NCBI GenBank assembly: GCA_002403105.1
Contig: DHHD01000024.1
Coordinates: forward strand, 1 to 5,548
Direction of reading: 5' to 3'
DNA from: Anaerolineaceae bacterium UBA4781
GTDB lineage: Bacteria > Chloroflexota > Anaerolineae > Anaerolineales > Anaerolineaceae
Length of the DNA stretch: 5,548 nucleotides
The notes beneath the pieces were generated by a model, which was not told the DNA's origin, did no database searches, and saw nothing but the letters and a program-made list of their open reading frames with translations. Below are positions 1 to 5,548 of the stretch, piece by piece; the stretch's first letter is position 1, and every line of letters starts with the position of its first letter. The translations under genes and the position numbers were made by a program.

Positions 1-437
1 TCTTCGATCTTTTCTTTGGCGGGCAGCAGGCTGCGGGCAATTTCAATACTGCTTTCGGGATCAAAATAGTTCAAATCGGAAGCTGGCATGGGAATGGGCT
101 CACTGGCGACAATACGACCCATGACAGGGATCTGCAGCAGGTCATCTAGCGCGGCACCGGTTTTCTGTATGGCAGAGTTGACTTTGGCTGCCAGCGATGG
201 ATTGCTTTCTATTTCTTTCTTGATGCAAATGCTGCGCGAGATATGATTTTCACGGGAAATATATCCCAATTCTTCTAATTGGTTGAGGTAATAGTCGACC
301 AACGAAGTGGATTTTACTCCGATGCTTTCGCCGATCTCTCGAATGGAAGGGGAATATCCATTAGCATTCTGAAAATCAATCAAAAACCGCATGATTTTCT
401 TATGTCTATTTCCAAGCCCTTCTGATTTACGTGCCAT
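1..437 (-). CDS. lexA: LexA SOS repressor, N-terminal 145 residues (gene cut by left window edge)
   Basis: LexA is the DNA-binding repressor of the SOS response; RecA filaments trigger its self-cleavage. The frame opens at ATG 437 and runs without a stop to the window edge. Residues about 10-75 form the winged helix-turn-helix: GYSPSIREIGESIGVKS (27-43) matches the family pattern GxxPSxREIaxxlGxxS, and the wing ends in LGYISRE. A linker of about 30-35 residues follows, longer than in E. coli LexA. The S24 peptidase domain then begins with IPVMGRIVASEPIPMP (103-118). The cleavage bond should lie at A111-S112, where the family normally has Ala-Gly. The catalytic Ser and Lys are outside the window, so activity cannot be judged here. 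The start is supported by GAGGAG (449-444) six bases upstream. The promoter region contains a perfect LexA box, which supports both identity and autoregulation. Confidence 0.93.
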   Translation of the reverse strand, partial: MARKSEGLGNRHKKIMRFLIDFQNANGYSPSIREIGESIGVKSTSLVDYYLNQLEELGYISRENHISRSICIKKEIESNPSLAAKVNSAIQKTGAALDDLLQIPVMGRIVASEPIPMPASDLNYFDPESSIEIARSLLPAKEKIE

Positions 438-443
438 ATCGCG

Positions 444-449
444 CTCCTC
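444..449 (-). promoter_or_regulatory. lexA ribosome binding site GAGGAG
   Basis: GAGGAG is a strong Shine-Dalgarno match six bases before ATG 437. It fixes the lexA start, since no better start codon precedes it. Confidence 0.8.
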
Positions 450-460
450 ACGTATTAATT

Positions 461-472
461 GGACAAATGTAC
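461..472. promoter_or_regulatory. possible second, degenerate LexA box over the lexA start point
   Basis: GTACATTTGTCC (minus strand 472-461) keeps the GxAC-N4-GTxC skeleton with one mismatch per half-site against GAAC-N4-GTTC. Its left half, AGTAC, also resembles the cyanobacterial-type LexA box. The centre-to-centre distance to the perfect box is 25 bp and it would cover the predicted start point. It may be a weak secondary site or chance. Confidence 0.35.
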
Positions 473-476
473 TAAT

Positions 477-505
477 AATATACCGGAACATACGTTCTGT
501 GTCAA
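477..505 (-). promoter_or_regulatory. lexA promoter, -35 TTGACA / -10 TATATT
   Basis: Reading the minus strand, TTGACA (505-500) is followed by a 17-base spacer and TATATT (482-477). The -35 is a consensus match, the spacer is optimal and the -10 is near consensus. Transcription should begin near position 470, giving a leader of about 33 bases with the ribosome binding site GAGGAG at 449-444. The stretch just upstream of the -35 (about 510-526) is almost pure A+T and could act as an UP-like element; that is inference. The LexA box lies inside the spacer, so bound repressor would block polymerase. Confidence 0.85.
486..497. promoter_or_regulatory. LexA operator (SOS box), GAAC-N4-GTTC type
   Basis: GAACGTATGTTC on the minus strand has perfect GAAC/GTTC half-sites, the operator form known for Gram-positive LexA (DinR/Cheo box) and also found in other phyla. 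It sits entirely between the -35 and -10 of the lexA promoter, as expected for negative autoregulation. Confidence 0.85.
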
Positions 506-535
506 GAGGTTTAATTTTGTATTAAATGGAGTTTT

Positions 536-1441
536 TTAGATTAAGTTCTTGCGAAAAGCAAGGGCAGACCAATCAATCTGAGTGATCTGTTCCACCCGGG
601 TGAATCCATTGGCCAGTGCTTTTTTCTCTATCTCATCCACTTGATCATTCAGGATACCTGAAATGAGAAGATGCCCATCTATACAAACCAGTTCACCCAA
701 ACCGAGATCAAACAAGTCTTCTAATATCTTGAGCAGGATATTGGCAACCACCAATGGGGCTTTTTGGGAGGAAAAATTTCCAGCGCGTATCTCGCGAACA
801 GATGCCAATCCGGATTCCACTTTATCCTGCACTCCATTAATAGCAATGTTTTCAACGGTTGAAAGCAAAGCCGCTTCACTGATATCTACCGCGATTGCGT
901 GACTGGCACCCAATAAAATTCCAGCGATGGATAATATACCGGAACCACATCCCACATCGATCATTTCCATTCCAGGCTGCACATATTTTTCGAGTAATTC
1001 CAGGCTGAGCTGGGTTGTGGGGTGAGTGCCTGTGCCAAATGCCAATCCAGGATTGACACGGATTGGAATGCGGTTGATCTTTTCTTTCATTTCAAACCAG
1101 GCGGGAATGATAATCAACTGCTGACCGATCTCAACTGGCTGGTAAAATTTTTTCCAGGATGCCATCCAATCTTCATCGCGAATCTGGCGATAGGTAGGGG
1201 CTGGAACGGGCAAGATCTTATCCAAATAAAAAATGGCTTTTTCAATTTCTTGTTTGTTATGATCCAGTGTGTCATCTTCCGGCAGATATGCAAAGACTTT
1301 CATCTGATTCTTTTCGCGGGTTTGCAAATCGCGCTCGATCACTACTCCTTGATGAGCGTAACGGTTTAAAATTTCAGCAACTACTTCGGCCTGTTCTCCC
1401 GGCAGGATGAAAGATACTTCCAACCAAGTTTGCTTATCCAC
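536..1441 (-). CDS. prmA: Ribosomal protein L11 methyltransferase PrmA
   Basis: PrmA uses S-adenosylmethionine to methylate lysines and the N-terminus of ribosomal protein L11 in the cytoplasm. The 301-residue length is normal for the family. Residues 1-80 form the substrate-recognition domain. [18 protein letters not shown] (89-106) is the linker signature, [12 protein letters not shown] (132-143) is the family-specific loop beside the active site, DVGCGSG (162-168) is SAM motif I, and VDIS (185-188) ends strand 2 with the acidic residue that contacts the SAM ribose. ANIL (233-236) is the motif IV equivalent of NPPY/NILA. The start is GTG at 1441: an in-frame TAA sits only five codons upstream (1456-1454), and AGAGAGG (1454-1448) lies six bases before it. 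A TTG at codon 7 is a less likely start. The gene overlaps dnaJ by 8 bp, so coupled translation is likely. prmA behind dnaJ is a recurrent arrangement, for example in Bacillus. No clear terminator follows it. Confidence 0.96.
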   Translation of the reverse strand: MDKQTWLEVSFILPGEQAEVVAEILNRYAHQGVVIERDLQTREKNQMKVFAYLPEDDTLDHNKQEIEKAIFYLDKILPVPAPTYRQIRDEDWMASWKKFYQPVEIGQQLIIIPAWFEMKEKINRIPIRVNPGLAFGTGTHPTTQLSLELLEKYVQPGMEMIDVGCGSGILSIAGILLGASHAIAVDISEAALLSTVENIAINGVQDKVESGLASVREIRAGNFSSQKAPLVVANILLKILEDLFDLGLGELVCIDGHLLISGILNDQVDEIEKKALANGFTRVEQITQIDWSALAFRKNLI

Positions 1442-2555
1442 CCAGAACCTCTCTTAGTTTATCCACGAAGCTCTTTTCTTGCGGGTGCACTTCGCTATCC
1501 AGTGTTTCTGCCAAATTTTCGAACAATTCACGTTGTTCTTTTGTTAAGCGTTTGGGAATATCAACATCAATAACAACTAACTGGTCGCCCGTGCTGTTGG
1601 AATGAACATGTGGGAAACCTTTCCCGCGCAGACGGAACACTTTTCCTGATTGCGTACCGGCTGGCACAGATAACTTTACTTCACCCTGCATGGTCGGAAC
1701 GTTAATGTCGGCACCCAGGGCAGCCTGTGCAATATTGATAGTCAGGTCAAGTAAAACATCGTTTTCTTTTCGTCTAAAATATTGATGCGGTCGTACACCA
1801 ATTTTAATATATAAGTTTCCACGCGGTCCGCCATTACTTCCCGGTTGACCTTCGCCTGACAAACGGATCTGTGTTCCATCATCTACTCCAGCAGGGATCG
1901 GCACGGTTTTATGGATGGTGCGTGTTTCATAACCGTGACCATGACAGGCATGGCACGGTTTTTCAATGACCTTACCAGCCCCACCGCAGGTTGGGCAGGT
2001 TGTAACCTGAACCATGGAACCTAGAAAGGTATTGCGAACCTGGCGTACTTCACCATGTCCACCACAGGTTGCGCATGTTTTGGTGCTCGTACCTGGTTCT
2101 GAGCCTGTGCCTTTACAGACCTGGCAAACTTCTTCGCGTGTGATGGAAATATCTTTATCTGCTCCAAAAAATGCTTCTTCAAAACTTAATACTTGTGATG
2201 TAACAATATCTTCCCCGCGGCGAGGGGAATTGCGCCGTCTCGAGCTGCCCCCCATTCCTCCAAAACCGAAAAATTGCTCGAATATTTCGAAAGGATCAAT
2301 GCTAGAAGCATCCCACTGGTTACCATTTCCACTTACACCGGCAAATCCATAGCGATCATACGCAGCACGTTTTTCCGGATCGTTTAAAATGGCAAAAGCT
2401 TCATTGATCTCTTTGAATTTTTCTTCCGCGTCCGGTTCGTGGTTCACATCTGGATGATATTGGCGTGCTAATTTACGGAACGCAGATTTTATATCCTCTG
2501 CGGATGCGGTTTTTGGTATTCCAAGAACTTCGTAGTAATCTCTTTTGTCTGCCAT
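1434..2555 (-). CDS. dnaJ: Chaperone protein DnaJ (type I Hsp40)
   Basis: DnaJ binds unfolded proteins, hands them to DnaK and stimulates DnaK's ATPase. All class I domains are present at the usual length (373 aa). The J domain covers residues 5-70 with the catalytic HPD at 34-36. A short Gly/Phe-rich segment runs about 71-103. Four zinc-binding repeats are intact: CQVCKGTG (144-151), CATCGGHG (161-168), CPTCGGAG (187-194) and CHACHGHG (201-208). The C-terminal substrate-binding and dimerisation domains fill about 210-373, with the conserved [15 protein letters not shown] near 323-337. ATG 2555 is the only sensible start because TAA (2558-2556) directly precedes it in frame. The ribosome binding site is weak (CGGA, seven bases upstream). 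The gene is separated from dnaK by an apparent terminator and overlaps prmA by 8 bp. Both facts suggest its expression is set separately from dnaK, which is inference. Confidence 0.98.
   Translation of the reverse strand: MADKRDYYEVLGIPKTASAEDIKSAFRKLARQYHPDVNHEPDAEEKFKEINEAFAILNDPEKRAAYDRYGFAGVSGNGNQWDASSIDPFEIFEQFFGFGGMGGSSRRRNSPRRGEDIVTSQVLSFEEAFFGADKDISITREEVCQVCKGTGSEPGTSTKTCATCGGHGEVRQVRNTFLGSMVQVTTCPTCGGAGKVIEKPCHACHGHGYETRTIHKTVPIPAGVDDGTQIRLSGEGQPGSNGGPRGNLYIKIGVRPHQYFRRKENDVLLDLTINIAQAALGADINVPTMQGEVKLSVPAGTQSGKVFRLRGKGFPHVHSNSTGDQLVVIDVDIPKRLTKEQRELFENLAETLDSEVHPQEKSFVDKLREVLGG
1448..1454 (-). promoter_or_regulatory. prmA ribosome binding site inside the dnaJ 3' end
   Basis: AGAGAGG lies within the last dnaJ codons, six bases before the prmA GTG start. 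It decides the start, because the reading frame is closed by TAA immediately upstream. Confidence 0.7.
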
Positions 2556-2567
2556 TTATTAATCCGT

Positions 2568-2597
2568 ATTATGTATGAAAAAGCGTTTTGGGGTCAA
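2568..2597 (-). promoter_or_regulatory. candidate dnaJ promoter overlapping the terminator
   Basis: TTGACC (2597-2592) and CATAAT (2573-2568) each match the sigma-70 consensus at five of six positions, with an 18-base spacer. The -35 begins in the terminator loop and enters the descending stem arm. Only 12 bases separate the -10 from the dnaJ ATG, so a transcript starting here would have almost no leader (roughly five bases) and would lack the weak CGGA. It could be a leaderless promoter or a chance match in A+T-rich sequence. Confidence 0.35.
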
Positions 2598-2613
2598 TTA
2601 ACCCCAAAACGCT
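2578..2613 (-). terminator. Intrinsic terminator between dnaK and dnaJ
   Basis: On the minus strand AGCGTTTTGGGGT (2613-2601) pairs perfectly with ACCCCAAAACGCT (2594-2582) across a six-base loop, a 13-bp stem without mismatches. The last stem base starts a run of five T (2582-2578). The T-run lies only on this side, so it works for dnaK transcripts, 25 bases after the dnaK stop. It may end part of the transcripts after dnaK, or protect the 3' end of a processed dnaK mRNA. Some read-through, or a separate promoter, is needed for dnaJ and prmA. Confidence 0.85.
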
Positions 2614-2638
2614 ATCAATTGTACTTGAAATTCAGTCT

Positions 2639-4564
2639 CTAGACATTCTTGAATTCGCCATCTACAACGTCTTCCCCATCCTCAGGTTTGCTCTGGTTCT
2701 GATCATTGTCAGAAGAAGTCGAGCCTTGATCGGGTGACCCGGTTTGCCCACCTGCAGCACCGGGCTGCTGGTACATACTGGCACCGATCTTCTGCAAGAT
2801 CTGCCCGAGCGTTTCGGTTAATTTGCGAATTTCTTCGACAGTATCCGATTCCATTGCTTTACGCAAATTGGTTATGGCTTCTTCAGCTTCTTTCTTTGCT
2901 TCAGCTGGGACTTTATCACCACCATCACGAAGGGTCTTTTCGGTAGTGTAGATGGTATTATCTGCAATGTTCCGAGCTTCGATCATCTCTTTACGTTTAT
3001 TATCTTGATCTGCAAAAGATTCAGCTTCTTTTTTCATTTGTTCGATTTCATCTTTCGTCAAACCAGAAGAAGCTGTGATCGTGATTTTTTGGCTGCGGCC
3101 CGTGGCTTTATCCTGTGCGGTCACATTGAGAATTCCATTTGAGTCTAAATCGAAGGTAACCTCGATTTGGGGAATTCCACGCGGGGCTGGAGGAATACCA
3201 TCCAACATAAATTGACCAAGCGACTTATTATCTGCTGCCATAGGTCGTTCACCCTGGGTGACATGGATCTCCACCAGGGTTTGGCTGTCAGATGCAGTTG
3301 AAAAAATTTGCTTTCGCGTGATCGGAATGGCTGTATTGCGTTCAATAATTGGGGTTGCCACACCACCCAATGTTTCAATAGAAAGGGTCAGAGGGGTCAC
3401 ATCAACAAGTAAAATATCTTTCACATCTCCACCCAGCACACCTGCCTGAATTGCCGCACCAATGGCAACCACTTCGTCGGGGTTAACGCCCTTATGAGAT
3501 TCTTTCCCAAATTTCTGGCGTACGATCTCGCGTACCGCAGGCATTCTGGACATACCACCAACCAGAACCACTTCATTGACCTCGCTGGGTTTTAAAGATG
3601 CATCACTCAGTGCTTTTTCAACCGGCGGGATGGTCCTTTCAACCAATTCGTTGGTCAATTGGTCCATTTTGGCTCTGCTGAGCCTGATCAATAAATGTTT
3701 GGGTCCGTTGGCATCAGCCGTAATATACGGCAGGTTGATCTCAGTTTCCATGGTCGTGGATAATTCAATCTTAGCCTTTTCAGCGGCTTCTTTTAACCGC
3801 TGCAGTGCCTGGCGATCATTGTGCAGATCAATGCCCTGATCTCGTTTGAATTCGTCAATTAAGTAATCCATGATAACCTGGTCCCAATCGTCTCCACCCA
3901 GGAAGGTGTCACCATTGGTTGAACGAACCTGAAAAACACCTTCTCCTACATCCAGGATGGAAATATCGAAGGTACCACCACCCAGGTCATATACGGCAAT
4001 TACCTCATTCTTCTTCTTATCAAGACCGTACGCAAGAGAGGATGCGGTTGGTTCATTGATAATACGCAGCACATCCAAACCGGCGATTTTTCCGGCGTCT
4101 TTGGTGGCGTTGCGCTGTGCATCGTTGAAGTAAGCCGGAACGGTAATGACTGCCTGGGTGACGGTTTCACCAAGGTAGGTTTCTGCATCTTTCTTTAATT
4201 TAGCGAGGATCATGGCAGAAATTTCAGGTGGTGAATATTCCTTGCCGCCCATCATGACGCGCACATCCCCATTGGGGGCTTTGGTCACTTTATATGGAAC
4301 TCTCTTGATCGTCCGCTGCACTTCGGGATCATCATATTTGCGTCCCATGAAGCGTTTGATCGAAAAGATGGTATTTTCCGCATTGACTACTGACTGGTTG
4401 CGGGCGGTTCTACCCACGATCCTTTCGCCATTTTTATTGATTGCCACAACAGATGGGCACAATCGTTCCCCTTCTGCGGTCGGGATTACCATTGGTTCTC
4501 CACCCGACATTACTGCGACTACTGAGTTTGTTGTACCTAAATCAATTCCAATAATTTTTCCCAT
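2639..4564 (-). CDS. dnaK: Chaperone protein DnaK (Hsp70)
   Basis: DnaK is the cytoplasmic ATP-dependent Hsp70, working with DnaJ and GrpE to fold nascent and heat-damaged proteins. At 641 residues it is full length. The three Hsp70 signatures are present: IDLGTTNS (7-14), [14 protein letters not shown] (191-204) and [15 protein letters not shown] (332-346). The interdomain linker is DILLVD (383-388), followed by the beta-sandwich substrate domain (about 390-505, with [12 protein letters not shown] at 390-401) and the helical lid. The tail is rich in Gln, Gly, Ser and Asp (600-630) and ends in [11 protein letters not shown], the usual bacterial Hsp70 end. The segment around 75-110 aligns with E. 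coli DnaK without a gap, so this is the long form; Bacillus-type DnaKs lack roughly two dozen residues here. AGGAG (4576-4572) overlaps the grpE stop and sits seven bases before ATG 4564. It follows grpE by 10 bp and is followed by an apparent terminator. Confidence 0.99.
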   Translation of the reverse strand: MGKIIGIDLGTTNSVVAVMSGGEPMVIPTAEGERLCPSVVAINKNGERIVGRTARNQSVVNAENTIFSIKRFMGRKYDDPEVQRTIKRVPYKVTKAPNGDVRVMMGGKEYSPPEISAMILAKLKKDAETYLGETVTQAVITVPAYFNDAQRNATKDAGKIAGLDVLRIINEPTASSLAYGLDKKKNEVIAVYDLGGGTFDISILDVGEGVFQVRSTNGDTFLGGDDWDQVIMDYLIDEFKRDQGIDLHNDRQALQRLKEAAEKAKIELSTTMETEINLPYITADANGPKHLLIRLSRAKMDQLTNELVERTIPPVEKALSDASLKPSEVNEVVLVGGMSRMPAVREIVRQKFGKESHKGVNPDEVVAIGAAIQAGVLGGDVKDILLVDVTPLTLSIETLGGVATPIIERNTAIPITRKQIFSTASDSQTLVEIHVTQGERPMAADNKSLGQFMLDGIPPAPRGIPQIEVTFDLDSNGILNVTAQDKATGRSQKITITASSGLTKDEIEQMKKEAESFADQDNKRKEMIEARNIADNTIYTTEKTLRDGGDKVPAEAKKEAEEAITNLRKAMESDTVEEIRKLTETLGQILQKIGASMYQQPGAAGGQTGSPDQGSTSSDNDQNQSKPEDGEDVVDGEFKNV

Positions 4565-4571
4565 AGTGTGT

Positions 4572-4576
4572 CTCCT
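4572..4576 (-). promoter_or_regulatory. dnaK ribosome binding site overlapping the grpE stop codon
   Basis: AGGAG begins within the grpE TAG stop and stands seven bases before the dnaK ATG. A ribosome finishing grpE is therefore placed on the dnaK start, which points to coupled translation of the two partners. Confidence 0.75.
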
Positions 4577-5195
4577 ATTTTGCTACTCTTACCAGTGCTG
4601 GCCTGATAATGCGGTTTTCAATTTTATATCCGGGCTTGATCACTTCAATAACCTGCCCGCTCTTATAATCATGATTTTCTTCATGTGAAATGGCTTCATG
4701 AAGCTGTGGATCAAAATCAACCTTTTCTGTATTGATCGGCTCTATTCCTTCTACCTCCAAGATCTTTTGCATTTTTTTTAATATTAATGCAATCCCATCT
4801 ACCCACTGTTTGCTCGCTTGATCAGCGGGTGGATTTTTTAACGCAAGCCCAAGGTCATCATGCAGTACAAGATATTTTTTAATGATCTCTACTGTAAGGT
4901 TCTGTTTTTCTTGGTCTCTATCACGCAGAACTCGATTGCGGTAGTTAATTAAATCAGCTCGCTCACGCTGCCAACCCTCAGAATAGGTATTGACTTTTTC
5001 TTTGAGATCATCAATTTCTTTTAACTGTTCTTCCATGCTTTTAAGAGGAATGGTAACCATCTCTTCTTTGCTTTCTTCTTCAGCAGGAGCGGTTTCTTTG
5101 GAGGCTTTCTTCTTTTTCACAGAATCTTCACCCTCTTGTGGGATTTCTTTTTCTGGTTCTTTTATTGTTTCTTCGCTTTTATTTTTTTCTTCCAT
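4575..5195 (-). CDS. grpE: GrpE nucleotide exchange factor for DnaK
   Basis: GrpE releases ADP from DnaK and often acts as a thermosensor. The 206-residue protein has a highly charged, low-complexity N-terminal stretch (1-48, rich in Glu and Lys). A long coiled-coil helix follows (about 50-110) with the family motif [13 protein letters not shown] (77-89). The C-terminal beta domain carries [12 protein letters not shown] (159-170) and ends in [18 protein letters not shown] (189-206), the family's signature end. One difference is LHDDLGLAL at 111-119, where many members have LDNLERAL; it looks like ordinary divergence. ATG 5195 has AAGGA (5208-5204) eight bases upstream. The gene lies 21 bp after hrcA and 10 bp before dnaK, the standard chaperone operon packing, so it should share the hrcA promoter upstream of the window. 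Confidence 0.97.
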   Translation of the reverse strand: MEEKNKSEETIKEPEKEIPQEGEDSVKKKKASKETAPAEEESKEEMVTIPLKSMEEQLKEIDDLKEKVNTYSEGWQRERADLINYRNRVLRDRDQEKQNLTVEIIKKYLVLHDDLGLALKNPPADQASKQWVDGIALILKKMQKILEVEGIEPINTEKVDFDPQLHEAISHEENHDYKSGQVIEVIKPGYKIENRIIRPALVRVAK

Positions 5196-5216
5196 AATTA
5201 GAATCCTTGCTTGAAA

Positions 5217-5548
5217 TTACCATTGTTCGGCAACGAAATCACTTAAAAGACTCGAAAGAAAACGGACAATGGAAATTGAATGACCGTATGACATGCGGAT
5301 GGGTCCGAACACGCCTAATGTACCTGTGGCAACCCCTGGCAGACCATATTTCGCCAGAATGATGGACATTTGTTTCAATTCATCCCAGGTACCCTCTCCT
5401 CCGATTAAAACCTGCACGCCATTCGTCTGGTCATTAAACCCGGAACGAGAAATGAGATCCTGTAGAAGGGTGCGTTCTTCGATCAGTTTTAATGCCTTAC
5501 GGGCATCATCTGACTCCATAAACTCCGGTTCTGCAAGAACGTTGGTCA
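5217..5548 (-). CDS. hrcA: HrcA heat-inducible transcription repressor, C-terminal 109 residues (gene cut by right window edge)
   Basis: HrcA represses class I heat-shock operons by binding CIRCE operators, and GroEL keeps it active in studied species. Only the C-terminal part is present. The frame is open to the window edge and reads TNVLAEPEF just before an internal Met at 5519, which matches the conserved GTxNLLxQPEF segment of the family; that Met is therefore not the start. IGGEGTWDELKQMSIILAKY corresponds to the IGxEN...SxIxxxY region, and GTLGVFGPIRMSYGHSIS to the GxIGxxGPTRMDYxxVI signature. Two conserved positions differ here: Ile for Thr and Ser for Asp in GPTRMDY. The DNA-binding domain and any CIRCE site lie upstream and cannot be seen. 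Position at the head of grpE-dnaK-dnaJ confirms the call. Confidence 0.93.
   Translation of the reverse strand, partial: TNVLAEPEFMESDDARKALKLIEERTLLQDLISRSGFNDQTNGVQVLIGGEGTWDELKQMSIILAKYGLPGVATGTLGVFGPIRMSYGHSISIVRFLSSLLSDFVAEQW

Noticed and set aside
510..526. Inverted repeat TTTAAT-N5-ATTAAA after prmA as a terminator
   Set aside because: The stem is six A-T pairs only, too weak to stop polymerase, and no T-run follows in the minus direction. It is better seen as A+T-rich sequence upstream of the lexA promoter.
1022..1369. Plus-strand open frame of 115 codons inside prmA
   Set aside because: It is antisense to the intact PrmA catalytic and N-terminal region, and its translation resembles no protein family; a shadow frame.
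3145..3378. Minus-strand 77-codon frame within dnaK
   Set aside because: It lies fully inside the DnaK substrate-binding domain coding region in another frame, with no family resemblance.
4212..4688. Plus-strand open frame of 158 codons across the dnaK/grpE junction
   Set aside because: It lies antisense to two full-length conserved genes, has no recognisable family or clear ribosome binding site, and is explained as a shadow of dnaK and grpE coding.
5196..5216. CIRCE operator or separate grpE promoter between hrcA and grpE
   Set aside because: The gap is only 21 bp and holds a ribosome binding site but no TTAGCACTC-N9-GAGTGCTAA repeat. CIRCE is expected upstream of hrcA, outside the window.
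5217..5519. A short 100-residue independent protein starting at ATG 5519
   Set aside because: The frame continues upstream to the window edge with conserved HrcA residues (TNVLAEPEF), so this Met is internal to HrcA.

Overview
The window reads as an ordinary bacterial chromosome segment of moderate G+C. Every supported gene lies on the minus strand, so transcription runs from high to low coordinates. The order is hrcA (3' end only), grpE, dnaK, dnaJ, prmA, then lexA (5' part only). A class I (HrcA-controlled) chaperone operon with prmA behind dnaJ, a DnaK of the long type (it keeps the N-terminal-lobe segment that Bacillus-type DnaKs lack), and a GAAC-N4-GTTC LexA operator together suggest a Chloroflexota member, possibly Anaerolineae. 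This assignment is inference and only moderately sure. No mobile element, CRISPR array, tRNA or rRNA was seen.

Layout, in transcription order. Positions 5548-5217 hold the last 109 codons of HrcA, the heat-shock repressor; its start and any CIRCE operator lie beyond the right edge. After 21 bp comes grpE (5195-4575), then after 10 bp dnaK (4564-2639). An 83-bp gap (2638-2556) follows, the loosest joint in the operon. It carries a perfect 13-bp hairpin with a U-run, which is a convincing intrinsic terminator, and overlapping it a promoter-like pair for dnaJ. dnaJ (2555-1434) overlaps prmA (GTG start at 1441) by 8 bp. prmA ends at 536. A 98-bp gap then holds a strong sigma-A/sigma-70-type promoter with a perfect LexA box in its spacer, driving lexA (437 to beyond the left edge).

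How the genes work together: DnaK is the ATP-driven Hsp70. DnaJ delivers substrates and stimulates its ATPase, and GrpE exchanges its nucleotide. HrcA represses the unit and in studied systems is itself kept active by GroEL. PrmA methylates ribosomal protein L11 and is a common passenger behind dnaJ. lexA is a separate SOS unit that appears to repress itself, although no terminator was found between it and prmA.

No new system is apparent. The points worth a second look are regulatory: the terminator/promoter overlap between dnaK and dnaJ, the operator arrangement at lexA, and an Ala-Ser instead of Ala-Gly bond at the expected LexA self-cleavage site.
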